Positions 7,322 to 16,067 of a DNA stretch of 64,000 bases are shown here, in pieces. The first letter of the stretch is position 1. Each line of letters begins with the position of its first letter. The translations under genes and the position numbers were made by a program. Source of the stretch: Rossellomorea aquimaris (GTDB lineage: Bacteria; Bacillota; Bacilli; Bacillales; Bacillaceae_B); assembly GCF_000935355.1 (NCBI RefSeq), contig NZ_JXZC01000001.1, forward strand, positions 1,054,001 through 1,118,000, given 5' to 3'. Under the pieces are notes generated by a model that saw nothing but the letters and a program-made list of their open reading frames with translations, searched no databases and was not told the DNA's origin.

Positions 7322-9016
7322 TTATAAGGATTGATCATCAATCCCATTTAACCATTGTCTTATCGGTTCAATGACTTTCTCAACTGTCCCCTCCCGGAAT
7401 GGAGACTCGAGTTTGGCTGCTTCTACAAGCCCAGTGAATGAAAGGCTTCCCCCCAATTTACAAAGATCAACATAATCACTCCACGCTTCTTCACGATTCA
7501 GATTCATCTTTTTCCAGAATTGGAATGCGCAAATTTGAGCCAATGTGTAATCAATATAATAGAAAGGAGAATTATAAATATGGGATTGGCGCTGCCAGAA
7601 CCCTCCATTTTCCAGGTACGAAACATGGTCATAGTCCCTATGGGGAAGATATTCCTTCTCAATTCTTCTCCAGGCAGCATTCCGTTCAGCAGGAGAAACT
7701 TCAGGGTTTTCGTACACAAAATGCTGGAACTCATCAACTGCCACACCGTAAGGAAGGAACTGCAGCGCTTCACTTAGATGTGTAAATCGATACTTATCTG
7801 TATCCTCTTTGAAGAAATAATCCATCCAGGGCCATGTGAAGAATTCCATACTCATTGAATGAATTTCACACGCTTCATATGTTGGCCAGATATATTCAGG
7901 GATATCAAACCCTCTGCTTGAGTAAACCTGGAACGCATGACCTGCTTCATGGGTCAATACATCAATATCTCCTGAGGTGCCATTGAAATTCGAGAAAATG
8001 TAAGGAGACTCATGGTTTGCAATATACGTGCAGTATCCGCCTCCAGCTTTTCCTTTCTTCGCTTCTAAATCCATAAGATCATGTTCGATCATGAAATCAA
8101 AGAATTCCTTTGTTTCAGGAGACAACTCCTCGTACATCTTTTTGCCATTATTGATAATCCATTGAGGACTGCCTTTAGGAACCGCGTTTCCAGAAGTAAA
8201 CTTGAATCCTTCATCAAAAAACTTCATGGAATCAATCCCGATACGTTTACCTTGTCTGTCTTTAAGTTCTGTAGCAAGAGGAACGATATGCCTTTTCACT
8301 TGTTCACGGAAAACCTTGACCATGTCAGGAGTGTAATCCGTTCTCGTCATGCGATGGTAACCTAGTTCAACAAAGTTCTTATACCCTAATGTAGTGGCAA
8401 TGAGGTGACGCAGCTTGACTAACTCATCAAACAAACGATCCAATTCTTCTTGATTTTCTTCAAAGAAGGCAACGGTCGCTTGAGCGGCCTCTTTTCTTGT
8501 TTCACGGTTCACAGATTGTGCGAACGGCCCCATCTGAGCTAACGTTCTTTCTTCTCCCTCAAATGGAATCTTTGCTGACGCCATTAGCTTTGTATATTGG
8601 GAAGATAACTTATTTTCCTGTTGCAGAAGGGTGACGATCTCAGGAGAAAATGTCTTCATTTCACTCTCTGCCAAAGCGAATAGCTGCTTTCCCCACTTCT
8701 CTTCTAATTCTTCACGATAAGGAGAATTTACAAGTTCCCGATAATATTCCGTTACCATCCCGTGGACCTCTGGCATCATTTCATCAATATAATCTTGTTC
8801 TTCTTTGTAAAACTCATCATTGGTATCAATAGAATGCCGAATATAGCATATATTTTGCATGGTATCGATGTTGAGACGTATTTCGTTGAGTTTCTTCATC
8901 GCATCCATTTGTTCTTGTACACTGGACGCAGCCTTGAATTTACCGAGCAACTGTTGATAAACAGGTTTAATCTCTCCTAAATTCGGCCTTTCATATGTAA
9001 ATTGCTCAAACTTCAT
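7322..9016 (-). CDS. M3 family oligoendopeptidase
   Basis: A 564-residue metallopeptidase of the M3 family (PepF-related clade). The zinc motif HEAGH lies at about residue 356 (DVLTHEAGHAFQVY). The glutamate ligand is expected about 25 residues on, in YEACEIHSMSMEFF. The protein is mostly helical with no signal peptide, so it is cytosolic; M3 oligopeptidases trim short peptides. Length is normal for the clade. GAGGAGG precedes the ATG. It is transcribed alone. Confidence 0.92.
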   Translation of the reverse strand: MKFEQFTYERPNLGEIKPVYQQLLGKFKAASSVQEQMDAMKKLNEIRLNIDTMQNICYIRHSIDTNDEFYKEEQDYIDEMMPEVHGMVTEYYRELVNSPYREELEEKWGKQLFALAESEMKTFSPEIVTLLQQENKLSSQYTKLMASAKIPFEGEERTLAQMGPFAQSVNRETRKEAAQATVAFFEENQEELDRLFDELVKLRHLIATTLGYKNFVELGYHRMTRTDYTPDMVKVFREQVKRHIVPLATELKDRQGKRIGIDSMKFFDEGFKFTSGNAVPKGSPQWIINNGKKMYEELSPETKEFFDFMIEHDLMDLEAKKGKAGGGYCTYIANHESPYIFSNFNGTSGDIDVLTHEAGHAFQVYSSRGFDIPEYIWPTYEACEIHSMSMEFFTWPWMDYFFKEDTDKYRFTHLSEALQFLPYGVAVDEFQHFVYENPEVSPAERNAAWRRIEKEYLPHRDYDHVSYLENGGFWQRQSHIYNSPFYYIDYTLAQICAFQFWKKMNLNREEAWSDYVDLCKLGGSLSFTGLVEAAKLESPFREGTVEKVIEPIRQWLNGIDDQSL

Positions 9017-9124
9017 AATGTTGCCTCCTCATAAAATATTCCCGATTATAGTTATTCGACTTATAATAGAGAATCTCCTTTTATCACAAGGGTTGAATTC
9101 AAGATACAGCTATCAGAATAAAGT

Positions 9125-9150
9125 AAAACCCCGTCTAGTAATAGACGGGG
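9125..9150 (-). terminator. Terminator after the MarR gene
   Basis: CCCCGTCTA / TAGACGGGG, 4-nt loop, followed on the minus strand by TTTTACTTT. Located 15 bases past the stop at 9165. Confidence 0.88.
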
Positions 9151-9164
9151 CACAGGAATGGGAT

Positions 9165-9614
9165 TTAATACGACAAGTCTTTAATCGATAAGCCTAGTTT
9201 CTTCAACATTTCAATCGTTTCTTTCTTCTCATCAGGGGATAGAGCTGACATCAATTCATGAATTCGATTTTCGTGATTAGGAAAAATCTCGTCAATTAAC
9301 TGTCTGCCGTTCTCAGTTATTTGAGCATAAGTAACTCGACGGTCCTTTGGACAAGCATTACGCTTAAGATAGCCCTTTTGTTCAAGCTTATCCACTACAT
9401 ACGTAATACTGCCGGATGCTAATAGAATCTTTCCGCCAATTTGCTGCAGGGGCTGATCTCCTTTATGATAAAGAAGCTCTAGAACAGCAAATTCGGTAGG
9501 GTTTAAACCGTTTTCCTGAATGTTTTTATTTATCTCTTCATTTAAGGCTTTGAAAGCTCTTGAAAGGACAATGAAAAGTTTTAATGATTGTTTTGTATCT
9601 TGAATTTCGTTCAT
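9165..9614 (-). CDS. mhqR: MarR-family transcriptional regulator, MhqR-like
   Basis: A 149-residue winged-helix regulator. The recognition region is GGKILLASGSITYVVDKLEQKGYL, followed by the wing RNACPKDRRVTYAQIT with the conserved D-R. The N-terminal half (LNPTEFAVLELLYHKGDQPLQQIG) looks very close to Bacillus subtilis MhqR (YkvE), which represses hydroquinone and azo-compound detoxification genes; no such target gene is in this window. An ATG at 9623 abuts its ribosome site, so the ATG at 9614 with AAGGA nine bases upstream is preferred. The assignment as MhqR orthologue is from sequence resemblance only. Confidence 0.8.
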   Translation of the reverse strand: MNEIQDTKQSLKLFIVLSRAFKALNEEINKNIQENGLNPTEFAVLELLYHKGDQPLQQIGGKILLASGSITYVVDKLEQKGYLKRNACPKDRRVTYAQITENGRQLIDEIFPNHENRIHELMSALSPDEKKETIEMLKKLGLSIKDLSY

Positions 9615-9703
9615 GGCATTCATTCCTTAAAAAAATTTAAATATCTCAGTTTCAAAATATTATACAAATAAACCCTGTTATTGTCAAACAAATCGCCCGC
9701 TAG

Positions 9704-9756
9704 TTCAAAAAGAGAAGGACGGTACGCTTGTAGCGTACCGTCCTTCTCTTTTTGAA
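9704..9756 (-). terminator. 24-bp perfect hairpin, probable terminator
   Basis: A perfect 24-bp inverted repeat (9704-9727 with 9733-9756) with a 5-nt loop; the stem ends in A/T runs so it could terminate in either direction. It lies 100 bp past the Spo0E-like gene ending at 9857 and 90 bp upstream of mhqR. Confidence 0.75.
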
Positions 9757-9856
9757 ATTACGACAAATTAGATTGATTGCCAGGTTTAAATGTGGAAATT
9801 ATTGGAGATCGTTCTCTCTTTATAACTTGAATGGTGAGGAAATTCTTGTTGAATCG

Positions 9857-10102
9857 TCACGAAGCAGTTCGTTTTAATAAGGTCTTGATGTAATGCCCAA
9901 ATTCACTTGATGATTCCTGGAAGGTAAATGATACAACTTTATTTGTGCATTTTTCATAGTCGTTCAATAGCTGATCCAATTCCTGGCTGCACCGAACGGT
10001 TTCCGCTGCGCATAGGCCCAAATTCTCTCCAAGGGAAATCATTTCTGAACGTTTCTGATTGATTCTCAATAATAACCACTTCTTTTTTAATAGATGACCC
10101 AT
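9857..10102 (-). CDS. Spo0E-like aspartyl-phosphate phosphatase
   Basis: An 81-residue protein whose N-terminal 50 residues match the Spo0E family: LRINQKRSEMISLGENLG then ETVRCSQELDQLLNDYE, with the full SQELD signature. The C-terminal 30 residues (SSSEFGHYIKTLLKRTAS) extend beyond the usual helical hairpin. Such proteins remove phosphate from response regulators of the sporulation phosphorelay. AAGGAG lies ten bases upstream of the ATG. It is the second such gene in the window. Confidence 0.85.
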   Translation of the reverse strand: MGHLLKKKWLLLRINQKRSEMISLGENLGLCAAETVRCSQELDQLLNDYEKCTNKVVSFTFQESSSEFGHYIKTLLKRTAS

Positions 10103-10271
10103 TTCTTGTAAACTCCTTTTTAGCTCCTAGTCTTTATTTAGTAAAATCGTTACTTGAGCATTATCCCAAGTATTATCAGAAAAGTAAATAGATTCGCGAA
10201 ACAAGACAAAATAACTAGTAATGTTGCTTAATTAGACATCTTTCGCCAAAAATTCCTCTCCACTAAAATAA

Positions 10272-10308
10272 GAGGATAGACAAAAGATTTTATTCTTTGT
10301 CTATCCTC
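10272..10308 (-). terminator. Terminator of the mtnWXBD operon
   Basis: GAGGATAGACAAAAGA / TCTTTGTCTATCCTC, one bulged A, directly after the mtnD stop (10316). Confidence 0.8.
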
Positions 10309-10315
10309 CAGCGTG

Positions 10316-10828
10316 TTAATATATTGGTACCCAGCCTTCCTGAGTGACGAAAATACGTACAGCCACTACCTTCTTATCTTCACTTAATGTAAAATAATGG
10401 CGAATGTTTTCAGGAACTGAAATCAAGTCCCCCGGGTTTAGGTGTACTTCAAAGAAATCACCATCACTACCTTGTATGACAAACACACCATGGCCGTTTA
10501 CGATAAAGCGGACTTCATCATCCGTGTGGTGGTGTTCCTGTTGGAAATTCTTTAGTAGTTCTTCAAGATTCGGGGTACTCTCCGAAAGGGAGATTACATC
10601 CCAGGCTTGATACCCTCTTCTCTCTGAAATATCTTCAATCTCCTCTTTGAAAGTAGACAGGATTTCCCCTTTATCCTCTTCCGTTAAAGCGTACCGATCT
10701 CTTAGTGATTCGCTCAGCTTTTCGATATTCCAATGCTCATAGATGACTCCTTGTTCTTTTAAATACTTCACTACCTCATCCTGATGATCAATGACCTGAT
10801 TTTTACCCTGAAATTTAATGGTTGTCAT
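10316..10828 (-). CDS. mtnD: Acireductone dioxygenase (methionine salvage)
   Basis: A 170-residue cupin enzyme that oxidises 1,2-dihydroxy-5-(methylthio)pent-1-en-3-one to the methionine 2-oxo precursor plus formate (Fe form). The metal site is visible: [17 protein letters not shown] supplies two His and the Glu, and NIRHYF the third His. It is the last gene of mtnWXBD; its ATG overlaps the mtnB stop by four bases (ATGA), indicating translational coupling. A terminator follows at once. Length is normal. Confidence 0.95.
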   Translation of the reverse strand: MTTIKFQGKNQVIDHQDEVVKYLKEQGVIYEHWNIEKLSESLRDRYALTEEDKGEILSTFKEEIEDISERRGYQAWDVISLSESTPNLEELLKNFQQEHHHTDDEVRFIVNGHGVFVIQGSDGDFFEVHLNPGDLISVPENIRHYFTLSEDKKVVAVRIFVTQEGWVPIY

Positions 10829-11472
10829 AAGCTGACTCCTCCTTTAAGAATGGATTCCTTGGTTGATAAAGATAATAGAGTGAGTTGGTATTGGAACATA
10901 AACTCACAAGCTTCCAATAGTTTCTTAGCCTCAAAGCCGTTACGCCCCCATACCGTAATCCCATGATTGCGAATGAGTACGGCCCCTTTGTCTTCTTTAA
11001 TGAATGGTTGAAAGGCATCTGCCAAGGTTGGGATATGGGCATGATTATGAATGATCGGAATGGATAGGGAATCATGTTCCCCCCATTTATCCCAAGCTTT
11101 AATCAGTTCCTGGTTTCTAAACGTGACGACACCTTCATCCCCATACAGTTCACTGATCACATTATTCGCAACGGTGTGGACATGTAAGCTGCATCCCGCT
11201 GAACTCCGTGTAAAAACATGACTGTGGAGCAGTGTTTCTGCCGATGGTCGTGATTGAGTATCCTCCATGGCCTCACCATGAGCATTGACAAGGAGGAAAT
11301 CTTCTTTTGTGTGCTTTCGTTTATCCTTTCCACTTGCCGTAACAAGGAAAGTGGCTGGGGATGAACTCACTCGTATCGCGAGGTTCCCGCTCGTGCCCAT
11401 GAACCAATCTCTGTCTGCTAATTCCCTTTTAATATCGGCGAGCTCATCCCACTCAGTTTGATAGGATTTCAT
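10825..11472 (-). CDS. mtnB: Methylthioribulose-1-phosphate dehydratase
   Basis: A 215-residue class II aldolase/adducin-fold enzyme that dehydrates 5-methylthioribulose-1-phosphate to the diketo phosphate. Visible features are [11 protein letters not shown] (phosphate loop), the zinc-binding HVHT and a second HNHAHIPT histidine cluster. Start ATG overlaps the mtnX stop (ATGA) and has AAAAAAGGAG upstream. It is the third gene in the operon. Confidence 0.95.
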   Translation of the reverse strand: MKSYQTEWDELADIKRELADRDWFMGTSGNLAIRVSSSPATFLVTASGKDKRKHTKEDFLLVNAHGEAMEDTQSRPSAETLLHSHVFTRSSAGCSLHVHTVANNVISELYGDEGVVTFRNQELIKAWDKWGEHDSLSIPIIHNHAHIPTLADAFQPFIKEDKGAVLIRNHGITVWGRNGFEAKKLLEACEFMFQYQLTLLSLSTKESILKGGVSL

Positions 11473-12131
11473 AAAGTCACTCCTTTTTTAATTGCATCCA
11501 TGCAATCATGAAACGTTTCAAAGGGAATATGGGGGATTCCCTTTTCTTCACATATGCGCGCGAGATAGTCTCTGGCAAAAACAGTATCACCAAGCTTTGC
11601 CATCTCGATATCTGTGACAGAATCCCCTATCACAATGACTTCCGTATCTTCTTTTAAAGACAATGCTCTCAGGATGGAAGGCTTGCAGCATCCACAGCCT
11701 TTACTGTCACAATGATCGTCACATGGATGCGGCCAATGAATCGTTACGGTAGAATCATCGAAGTTTGCTTCATTACAAAAAACTCCGTTAAAGGGCCCAT
11801 ACTCTTTCAGTAAAGGGTGAACAAAGAAGTCAATTCCTCCGCTGACGATATACAATGGAATCTCGTTGTCTTTCGTATATTCAACAAATTCCTTAAAACC
11901 TTCACGTATGACGGCTGTATCCAATAAATACTGAATCATTTCGTCTTTCTGTGATGAAGGAATAAGCGAAAACAGCTTGCTTACACCTTCTTTAATGGAC
12001 ATAGACTGACTTAAAATGTCATCCTTGATACCTTCCCATTTTGGAGGAGCAAAGGATTTCATCAACGAGATGATATTATCCGTTTCTGTAATCGTTCCAT
12101 CGAAATCACAAAAAATGATTGGATGACCCAC
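11469..12131 (-). CDS. mtnX: 2-hydroxy-3-keto-5-methylthiopentenyl-1-phosphate phosphatase
   Basis: A 220-residue HAD-family phosphatase forming acireductone. HAD motif I is FCDFDGTIT near the N-terminus, motif II YIVSGG, motif [19 protein letters not shown] Cys-rich insertion ([16 protein letters not shown]) is typical of MtnX. The longer ATG-initiated frame would overlap mtnW by 24 bases; the GTG at 12131 has AGGAGG ten bases upstream, overlaps the mtnW TAG by one base, and gives an N-terminus that matches MtnX proteins, so it is chosen. Confidence 0.93.
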   Translation of the reverse strand: MGHPIIFCDFDGTITETDNIISLMKSFAPPKWEGIKDDILSQSMSIKEGVSKLFSLIPSSQKDEMIQYLLDTAVIREGFKEFVEYTKDNEIPLYIVSGGIDFFVHPLLKEYGPFNGVFCNEANFDDSTVTIHWPHPCDDHCDSKGCGCCKPSILRALSLKEDTEVIVIGDSVTDIEMAKLGDTVFARDYLARICEEKGIPHIPFETFHDCMDAIKKGVTL

Positions 12132-13345
12132 TACACCTTTACCTCCTCTCCCCATAGGGATAGTGCTTTACGAAGTTCACCATGGTTTTGTGCTGCCTCA
12201 TTGAGAGACATTCCTTTTAAAACTGCATCGATTGCTTGAACGAATGCTTTCCCTCCACCACTTGCACCGTCAGGGTGACCATGAATGCCTCCCCCCGCAT
12301 TGATGACACAATCTATACCGAAATCCTTCACCAAAAGCGGGACAAGAGCGGGATGAATGCCGGCAGATGGTACTGGCAATGCCCTTTTCAAATGGGCATC
12401 TTCCTTCGTTAACTCATGGCTCACGGCTAGAACTTTTTTCTTTTCTAATGCGACACTTCCGTATGGTGATGGAAATAATGAGAAATCAGCTCCGACCATT
12501 CGTAAAAATTTCCCTAACCATAAAGAATAGCTCACTCCATGAACAGGAGATGCCGCAGCAGCCCCGGCAAATGCAGGATGGGCCATGATCGGCAACGCGA
12601 TATCATCGTCCTCTCTCAATTCCTGAAGAACATCCAGACCATAAGAAAATACATTGAATAATAGAGCATCTGCCCCTAGCTCCCTTGCTTTTCTTGCTTT
12701 ATCCCGCAATTGTGATGTTCTTCCTGTCAGGTTCACTGCATACAAGGTTCTCTTCCCTGTTTCCTCAAACACCTCGTTCAGCACCTTCTCCCCTAATCTG
12801 ACTCTCTCAGAAAAGGGTGTCAGCGGATTATCGAATAAAATTTCATCGTCTTTTACTACATCGATTCCTCCGAGAGCCTGGGCTCTTAACTGTTTTTCAA
12901 GGAAAGTGAGATCCCTGCCGATTACACCTTTAAAGATGCTCATTAACAACGGTCTATCATGTACATCTGTTAACTCCCTGATCCCTTCAATTCCAAATCT
13001 CGGACCAGGATATGTTTCTTTTAAGTCTTTCGAAAACTCTAAATCTATCAATTTCACTTCTCCATCAAGGGAAAGCTTACCGAACACCGTTGTTAGGATG
13101 GCTGGAATATCATTTGAATAATTATGACGGGGATATCCAACCTTCACTTCACCCCGTGGGCCATCATCGCCTTCCCACTCCTTCACGGAAACGACTCTAC
13201 CCTTGTACTTTCTCAATTGTTCCTGTTCCAGTAGGGGCAAGTCCGTCCATGAACCGATCGTTAGACCCAAGGCAATTCCCTCTGCCTTTTTCTCGTATGA
13301 ACCGCTCTTTCCCTTTAGTTGATAGGTTGCTATCACTTCACTCAT
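12131..13345 (-). CDS. mtnW: 2,3-diketo-5-methylthiopentyl-1-phosphate enolase (RuBisCO-like)
   Basis: A 404-residue type IV RuBisCO-like protein that enolises the diketo phosphate in methionine salvage. The carbamylated-lysine loop appears as [10 protein letters not shown], with the barrel motifs [15 protein letters not shown] and [11 protein letters not shown]. It does not fix CO2: loop residues differ from true RuBisCO. First gene of mtnWXBD, about 60 bp downstream of an S-box terminator; AAGGAGG precedes the ATG. Confidence 0.95.
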   Translation of the reverse strand: MSEVIATYQLKGKSGSYEKKAEGIALGLTIGSWTDLPLLEQEQLRKYKGRVVSVKEWEGDDGPRGEVKVGYPRHNYSNDIPAILTTVFGKLSLDGEVKLIDLEFSKDLKETYPGPRFGIEGIRELTDVHDRPLLMSIFKGVIGRDLTFLEKQLRAQALGGIDVVKDDEILFDNPLTPFSERVRLGEKVLNEVFEETGKRTLYAVNLTGRTSQLRDKARKARELGADALLFNVFSYGLDVLQELREDDDIALPIMAHPAFAGAAAASPVHGVSYSLWLGKFLRMVGADFSLFPSPYGSVALEKKKVLAVSHELTKEDAHLKRALPVPSAGIHPALVPLLVKDFGIDCVINAGGGIHGHPDGASGGGKAFVQAIDAVLKGMSLNEAAQNHGELRKALSLWGEEVKV

Positions 13346-13403
13346 TGTTGAATTACCTCCTTATGAATAAGCTACTAAGCCGCATGTTGGTTTCATAGCG
13401 GCA

Positions 13404-13553
13404 AACAAAAAACCTCTTCCGGATAAGAAGAGGTTTGCATTCGTCACTCTTTCTTATCTGTCAGCCATATAGCTGCAAGAATTAGCACCGTGCTTAATAA
13501 GTCGGTTGCCGGGCTTCATCGGGCTGGTCCCTCCGCCTGCTCTTGATAAGAAT
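13404..13553 (-). promoter_or_regulatory. SAM-I (S-box) riboswitch of mtnWXBD
   Basis: On the minus strand the P1 strands CTTATC (13545-13550) and GATAAG (13453-13458) enclose AGAGCAGGCGGAGGGAC, GATGAAGCCCGGCAACC and GCACGGTGCTAATTC, the S-box core. An intrinsic terminator follows (AACCTCTTC / GAAGAGGTT then T-run, 13404-13436). Its loop contains CTTATC, able to pair with the 3' P1 strand as antiterminator. SAM binding should stop transcription. Confidence 0.95.
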
Positions 13554-13577
13554 TTCATTATTCATTATTTCAGTTGG

Positions 13578-13606
13578 ATTATTGCACCAATTTTGGCTTA
13601 TGTCAA
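13578..13606 (-). promoter_or_regulatory. SigA-type promoter of mtnWXBD
   Basis: TTGACA (13601-13606), 17-bp spacer, AATAAT (13578-13583), 28 bases ahead of the S-box P1. The -35 box overlaps the stop codon of mtnE. Confidence 0.8.
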
Positions 13607-14787
13607 TCCCTTTTGTGGAATAATTCTAAACTTTCAATACGTGAAATCGCTTCTTTTATCCGTTCGTTTGTGGTTAACAGTCCTACACGTACATACCCTT
13701 CACCGAATTCTCCAAAGCCTACCCCCGGAGCAACAGCGACTTTGATTTTTTCTAGTAAATAGTTTGAGAACTCTACAGATGTAAATCCTTCAGGTACCTT
13801 TAACCAGGCGAAGAAGGAACCTTGTGGAGCCTTTACATCCCATCCTATTTCCTGAAGCCCGGAGATTAATAGTTTTCTTCTTTCGTCATATGTTGAAACC
13901 AATGCATTCACGCATTCCTGCGAGCTTAAGAGGGCTGTTGTCGCCGCTTCTTGAATGGCACCGAACAAGCTCACATAAAGGTGATCTTGAAGGACGTTGA
14001 TCGCTTCTATGACACTTTTATTCCCAACTGCAAACCCGACTCTCCAGCCAGCCATATTATATGTTTTCGATAGAGTATAGATTTCAATGCCGACATCCTT
14101 AGCTCCTTCTGTTTCCAAGAAGCTAATAGGTTTCTGTCCATCAAACCCAATCGCTCCATAGGCAAAGTCATGCACAACACAAATATCATGCTTATCGGCA
14201 AGTTCCACTGTTTCTTCAAAGAATGATTTTGTGGCGATCGCACCAGTTGGATTATTGGGGTAGTTAAGAAACATTAGCTTTGCACTATATAACCTTTCAC
14301 CGGACAGTTCTTGATAATCAGGTAGAAATCCATTTTCCTCACGGAGAGGCATTTTAATCATGCGGGCTTCTGCTAATGCTACCCCGGATAAATAATCAGG
14401 ATAACCGGGATCAGGCACTAATACACCATCACCAGGGTTCAATAAACATTGAGGAATTTCAACTAATCCTGCCTTTCCTCCAAACAGCACAGCTACCTCT
14501 GTTTCCGGATCCAAACCTACACCGTATTCACGGAGGTAGAAAGCGGCAATCGCCTCTTTAAATGACGATAACCCACGAAATGGGGGATATTTATGATTGG
14601 AAGGTGTAGCAGCTGCTTCTGTCAGTTTTTCCACAATATGAGGAGGAGTCGGCTGATCCGGATTTCCCTGCCCTAAATTAATGACATCATGCCCCTCTTT
14701 CACAACAGCATTCACTTTCCCTGCCAGGGATGCGAAAAATTGTTCAGGTAATAAATCTAAACGTTTTGCCTTACTAAAAGTCTTCAT
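13603..14787 (-). CDS. mtnE: Methionine-salvage aminotransferase
   Basis: A 394-residue fold-type I PLP aminotransferase transaminating 2-oxo-4-methylthiobutanoate to methionine in the last salvage step. The opening RLDLLPEQFFASLAGKVN and GQGNPDQPTP match Bacillus MtnE. Also visible are LNYPNNPTGA, VVHDFAYG, and the Schiff-base lysine in YTLSKTYNMAGWRVGF. The open frame reaches further up, but ATG 14787 with GGGTGAG gives the expected length. It is divergent from mtnU and not behind an S-box. Confidence 0.92.
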   Translation of the reverse strand: MKTFSKAKRLDLLPEQFFASLAGKVNAVVKEGHDVINLGQGNPDQPTPPHIVEKLTEAAATPSNHKYPPFRGLSSFKEAIAAFYLREYGVGLDPETEVAVLFGGKAGLVEIPQCLLNPGDGVLVPDPGYPDYLSGVALAEARMIKMPLREENGFLPDYQELSGERLYSAKLMFLNYPNNPTGAIATKSFFEETVELADKHDICVVHDFAYGAIGFDGQKPISFLETEGAKDVGIEIYTLSKTYNMAGWRVGFAVGNKSVIEAINVLQDHLYVSLFGAIQEAATTALLSSQECVNALVSTYDERRKLLISGLQEIGWDVKAPQGSFFAWLKVPEGFTSVEFSNYLLEKIKVAVAPGVGFGEFGEGYVRVGLLTTNERIKEAISRIESLELFHKRD

Positions 14788-14908
14788 ACACTCACCCACT
14801 ACATTTTTTTGAAAATTTATTACTTTCAAATTCTAGTCACAAATGATATAACGGAAAATAAAGAATGTAAAGCAATAAATTCCAAAAGGCCATAATGAGG
14901 TGAAAGAA

Positions 14909-15691
14909 ATGATTCAAAAGATAGGTATCGCACAAATGGATATTGTGTTCGGCAATCCTTTAGAAAACAAGAAAAGAGTCGAGAAATGGGTTGAAAAAGC
15001 GAGTGACGACGGCTGTGATACAGTTGTACTGCCTGAGCTTTGGACGACTGGATATGATCTTACAAGAATGGATGACATCGCTGATAACGGAGCAAATGAT
15101 TCATCTTCTTTCCTGACCGCCCTGTCCAAAAGATATTCCATTCAGATTGTAGGTGGTTCTGTAGCAAACAAAACACAGAATGGTGTAAGCAATACACTTT
15201 TAGTAGTTGATTCCAATGGCCGGTTGGTGAAACAGTATTCAAAGCTTCACCTTTTCAAGCTAATGGATGAACATCATTATTTACTTCCCGGACAAGAGGA
15301 TGGCATGTTTACACTTCAAGAAACAGAAATGGCAGGATTGATATGTTACGACATCCGCTTTCCGGAATGGTTCAGAAAACATGTACTGATGGGAGCCAAG
15401 GTCGTTTTTGTCGTAGCACAGTGGCCAGCAGCACGGATTGATCACTGGCAGACCCTCTTAAGGGCACGGGCGATTGAAAATCAGTGCTACGTCATCGCCT
15501 GCAACCGTGTAGGCAGTGACCCGAACAATGAATTTGGCGGTTGTTCCCTCATCATTGATCCATGGGGAGAGATTCTTTCAAAGGGATCTCAAACGGAAGA
15601 ATTGGTTTCAGCTGAAATCGATTTACATGAAGTAGAAAGAGTCAGAAAGCAGATTCCGATATTCCAGGACCGAAGACCGGATTTTTATTAG
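14909..15691 (+). CDS. mtnU: Carbon-nitrogen hydrolase (nitrilase superfamily)
   Basis: A 260-residue nitrilase-fold hydrolase. The Glu-Lys-Cys triad is seen as VLPELWT, YSKLHLFK and ICYDIRFPE. In Bacillus this gene sits in the mtn cluster; an omega-amidase role, hydrolysing the 2-oxo-acid amide formed by transamination, is the usual suggestion. A GTG nine bases upstream is in frame, but GAGGTGA fits the ATG at 14909. It is divergent from mtnE, with about 120 bp between them. Confidence 0.9.
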   Translation: MIQKIGIAQMDIVFGNPLENKKRVEKWVEKASDDGCDTVVLPELWTTGYDLTRMDDIADNGANDSSSFLTALSKRYSIQIVGGSVANKTQNGVSNTLLVVDSNGRLVKQYSKLHLFKLMDEHHYLLPGQEDGMFTLQETEMAGLICYDIRFPEWFRKHVLMGAKVVFVVAQWPAARIDHWQTLLRARAIENQCYVIACNRVGSDPNNEFGGCSLIIDPWGEILSKGSQTEELVSAEIDLHEVERVRKQIPIFQDRRPDFY

Positions 15692-15714
15692 AAAGGTTAT
15701 TTTCCAAAAAAACG

Positions 15715-15744
15715 TTGACATGGAAAATACTTAAATGGTACCAT
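15715..15744 (+). promoter_or_regulatory. Promoter of mtnKA
   Basis: TTGACA (15715-15720), 18-bp spacer, TACCAT (15739-15744), upstream of the S-box leader. Confidence 0.65.
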
Positions 15745-15790
15745 TCAATTCAAATGAAACATTCTGAAAGTTTAATTAAATAGCGTACGC

Positions 15791-16000
15791 AACTCTTATC
15801 AAGAGCTGGCTGAGGGATTTGGCCCTATGAAGCCCAGCAACCGACCATAATACCGTATTAAAGCGGGGCGCAGTATGCGCCGGATTGACTAATCCAGTAA
15901 GGCACGGTGCTAATTCCAACAGAAAGATTTTCTTTCTGAGAGATAAGAGGCGACGAAGATGATTCTTCAAGCCTCTTTCGAACATGGAAAGAGGCTTTTC
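15791..16000 (+). promoter_or_regulatory. SAM-I (S-box) riboswitch of mtnKA
   Basis: P1 CTCTTATC (15793-15800) pairs with GATAAGAG (15942-15949). Between them lie AGAGCTGGCTGAGGGA, ATGAAGCCCAGCAACC and GCACGGTGCTAATTCC, the S-box core, with an enlarged P3 (about 15860-15895). The terminator is GCCTCTTTC / GAAAGAGGC (15971-15995) plus TTTTC. Reads into mtnK. Confidence 0.95.
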
Positions 16001-16067
16001 TTATGCCACGGAAAAGCCTCCATAACACCGTCTTTAAATAAGGGGTGTACTAAAAGGAGGAATAAAA

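Noticed and set aside
7438-7785. Plus-strand ORF of 115 codons within the M3 peptidase gene
   Set aside because: Antisense shadow of a well conserved peptidase.
12131-12155. Upstream ATG for mtnX
   Set aside because: It would add nine residues unlike other MtnX proteins and overlap mtnW; the GTG at 12131 has the correct ribosome site.
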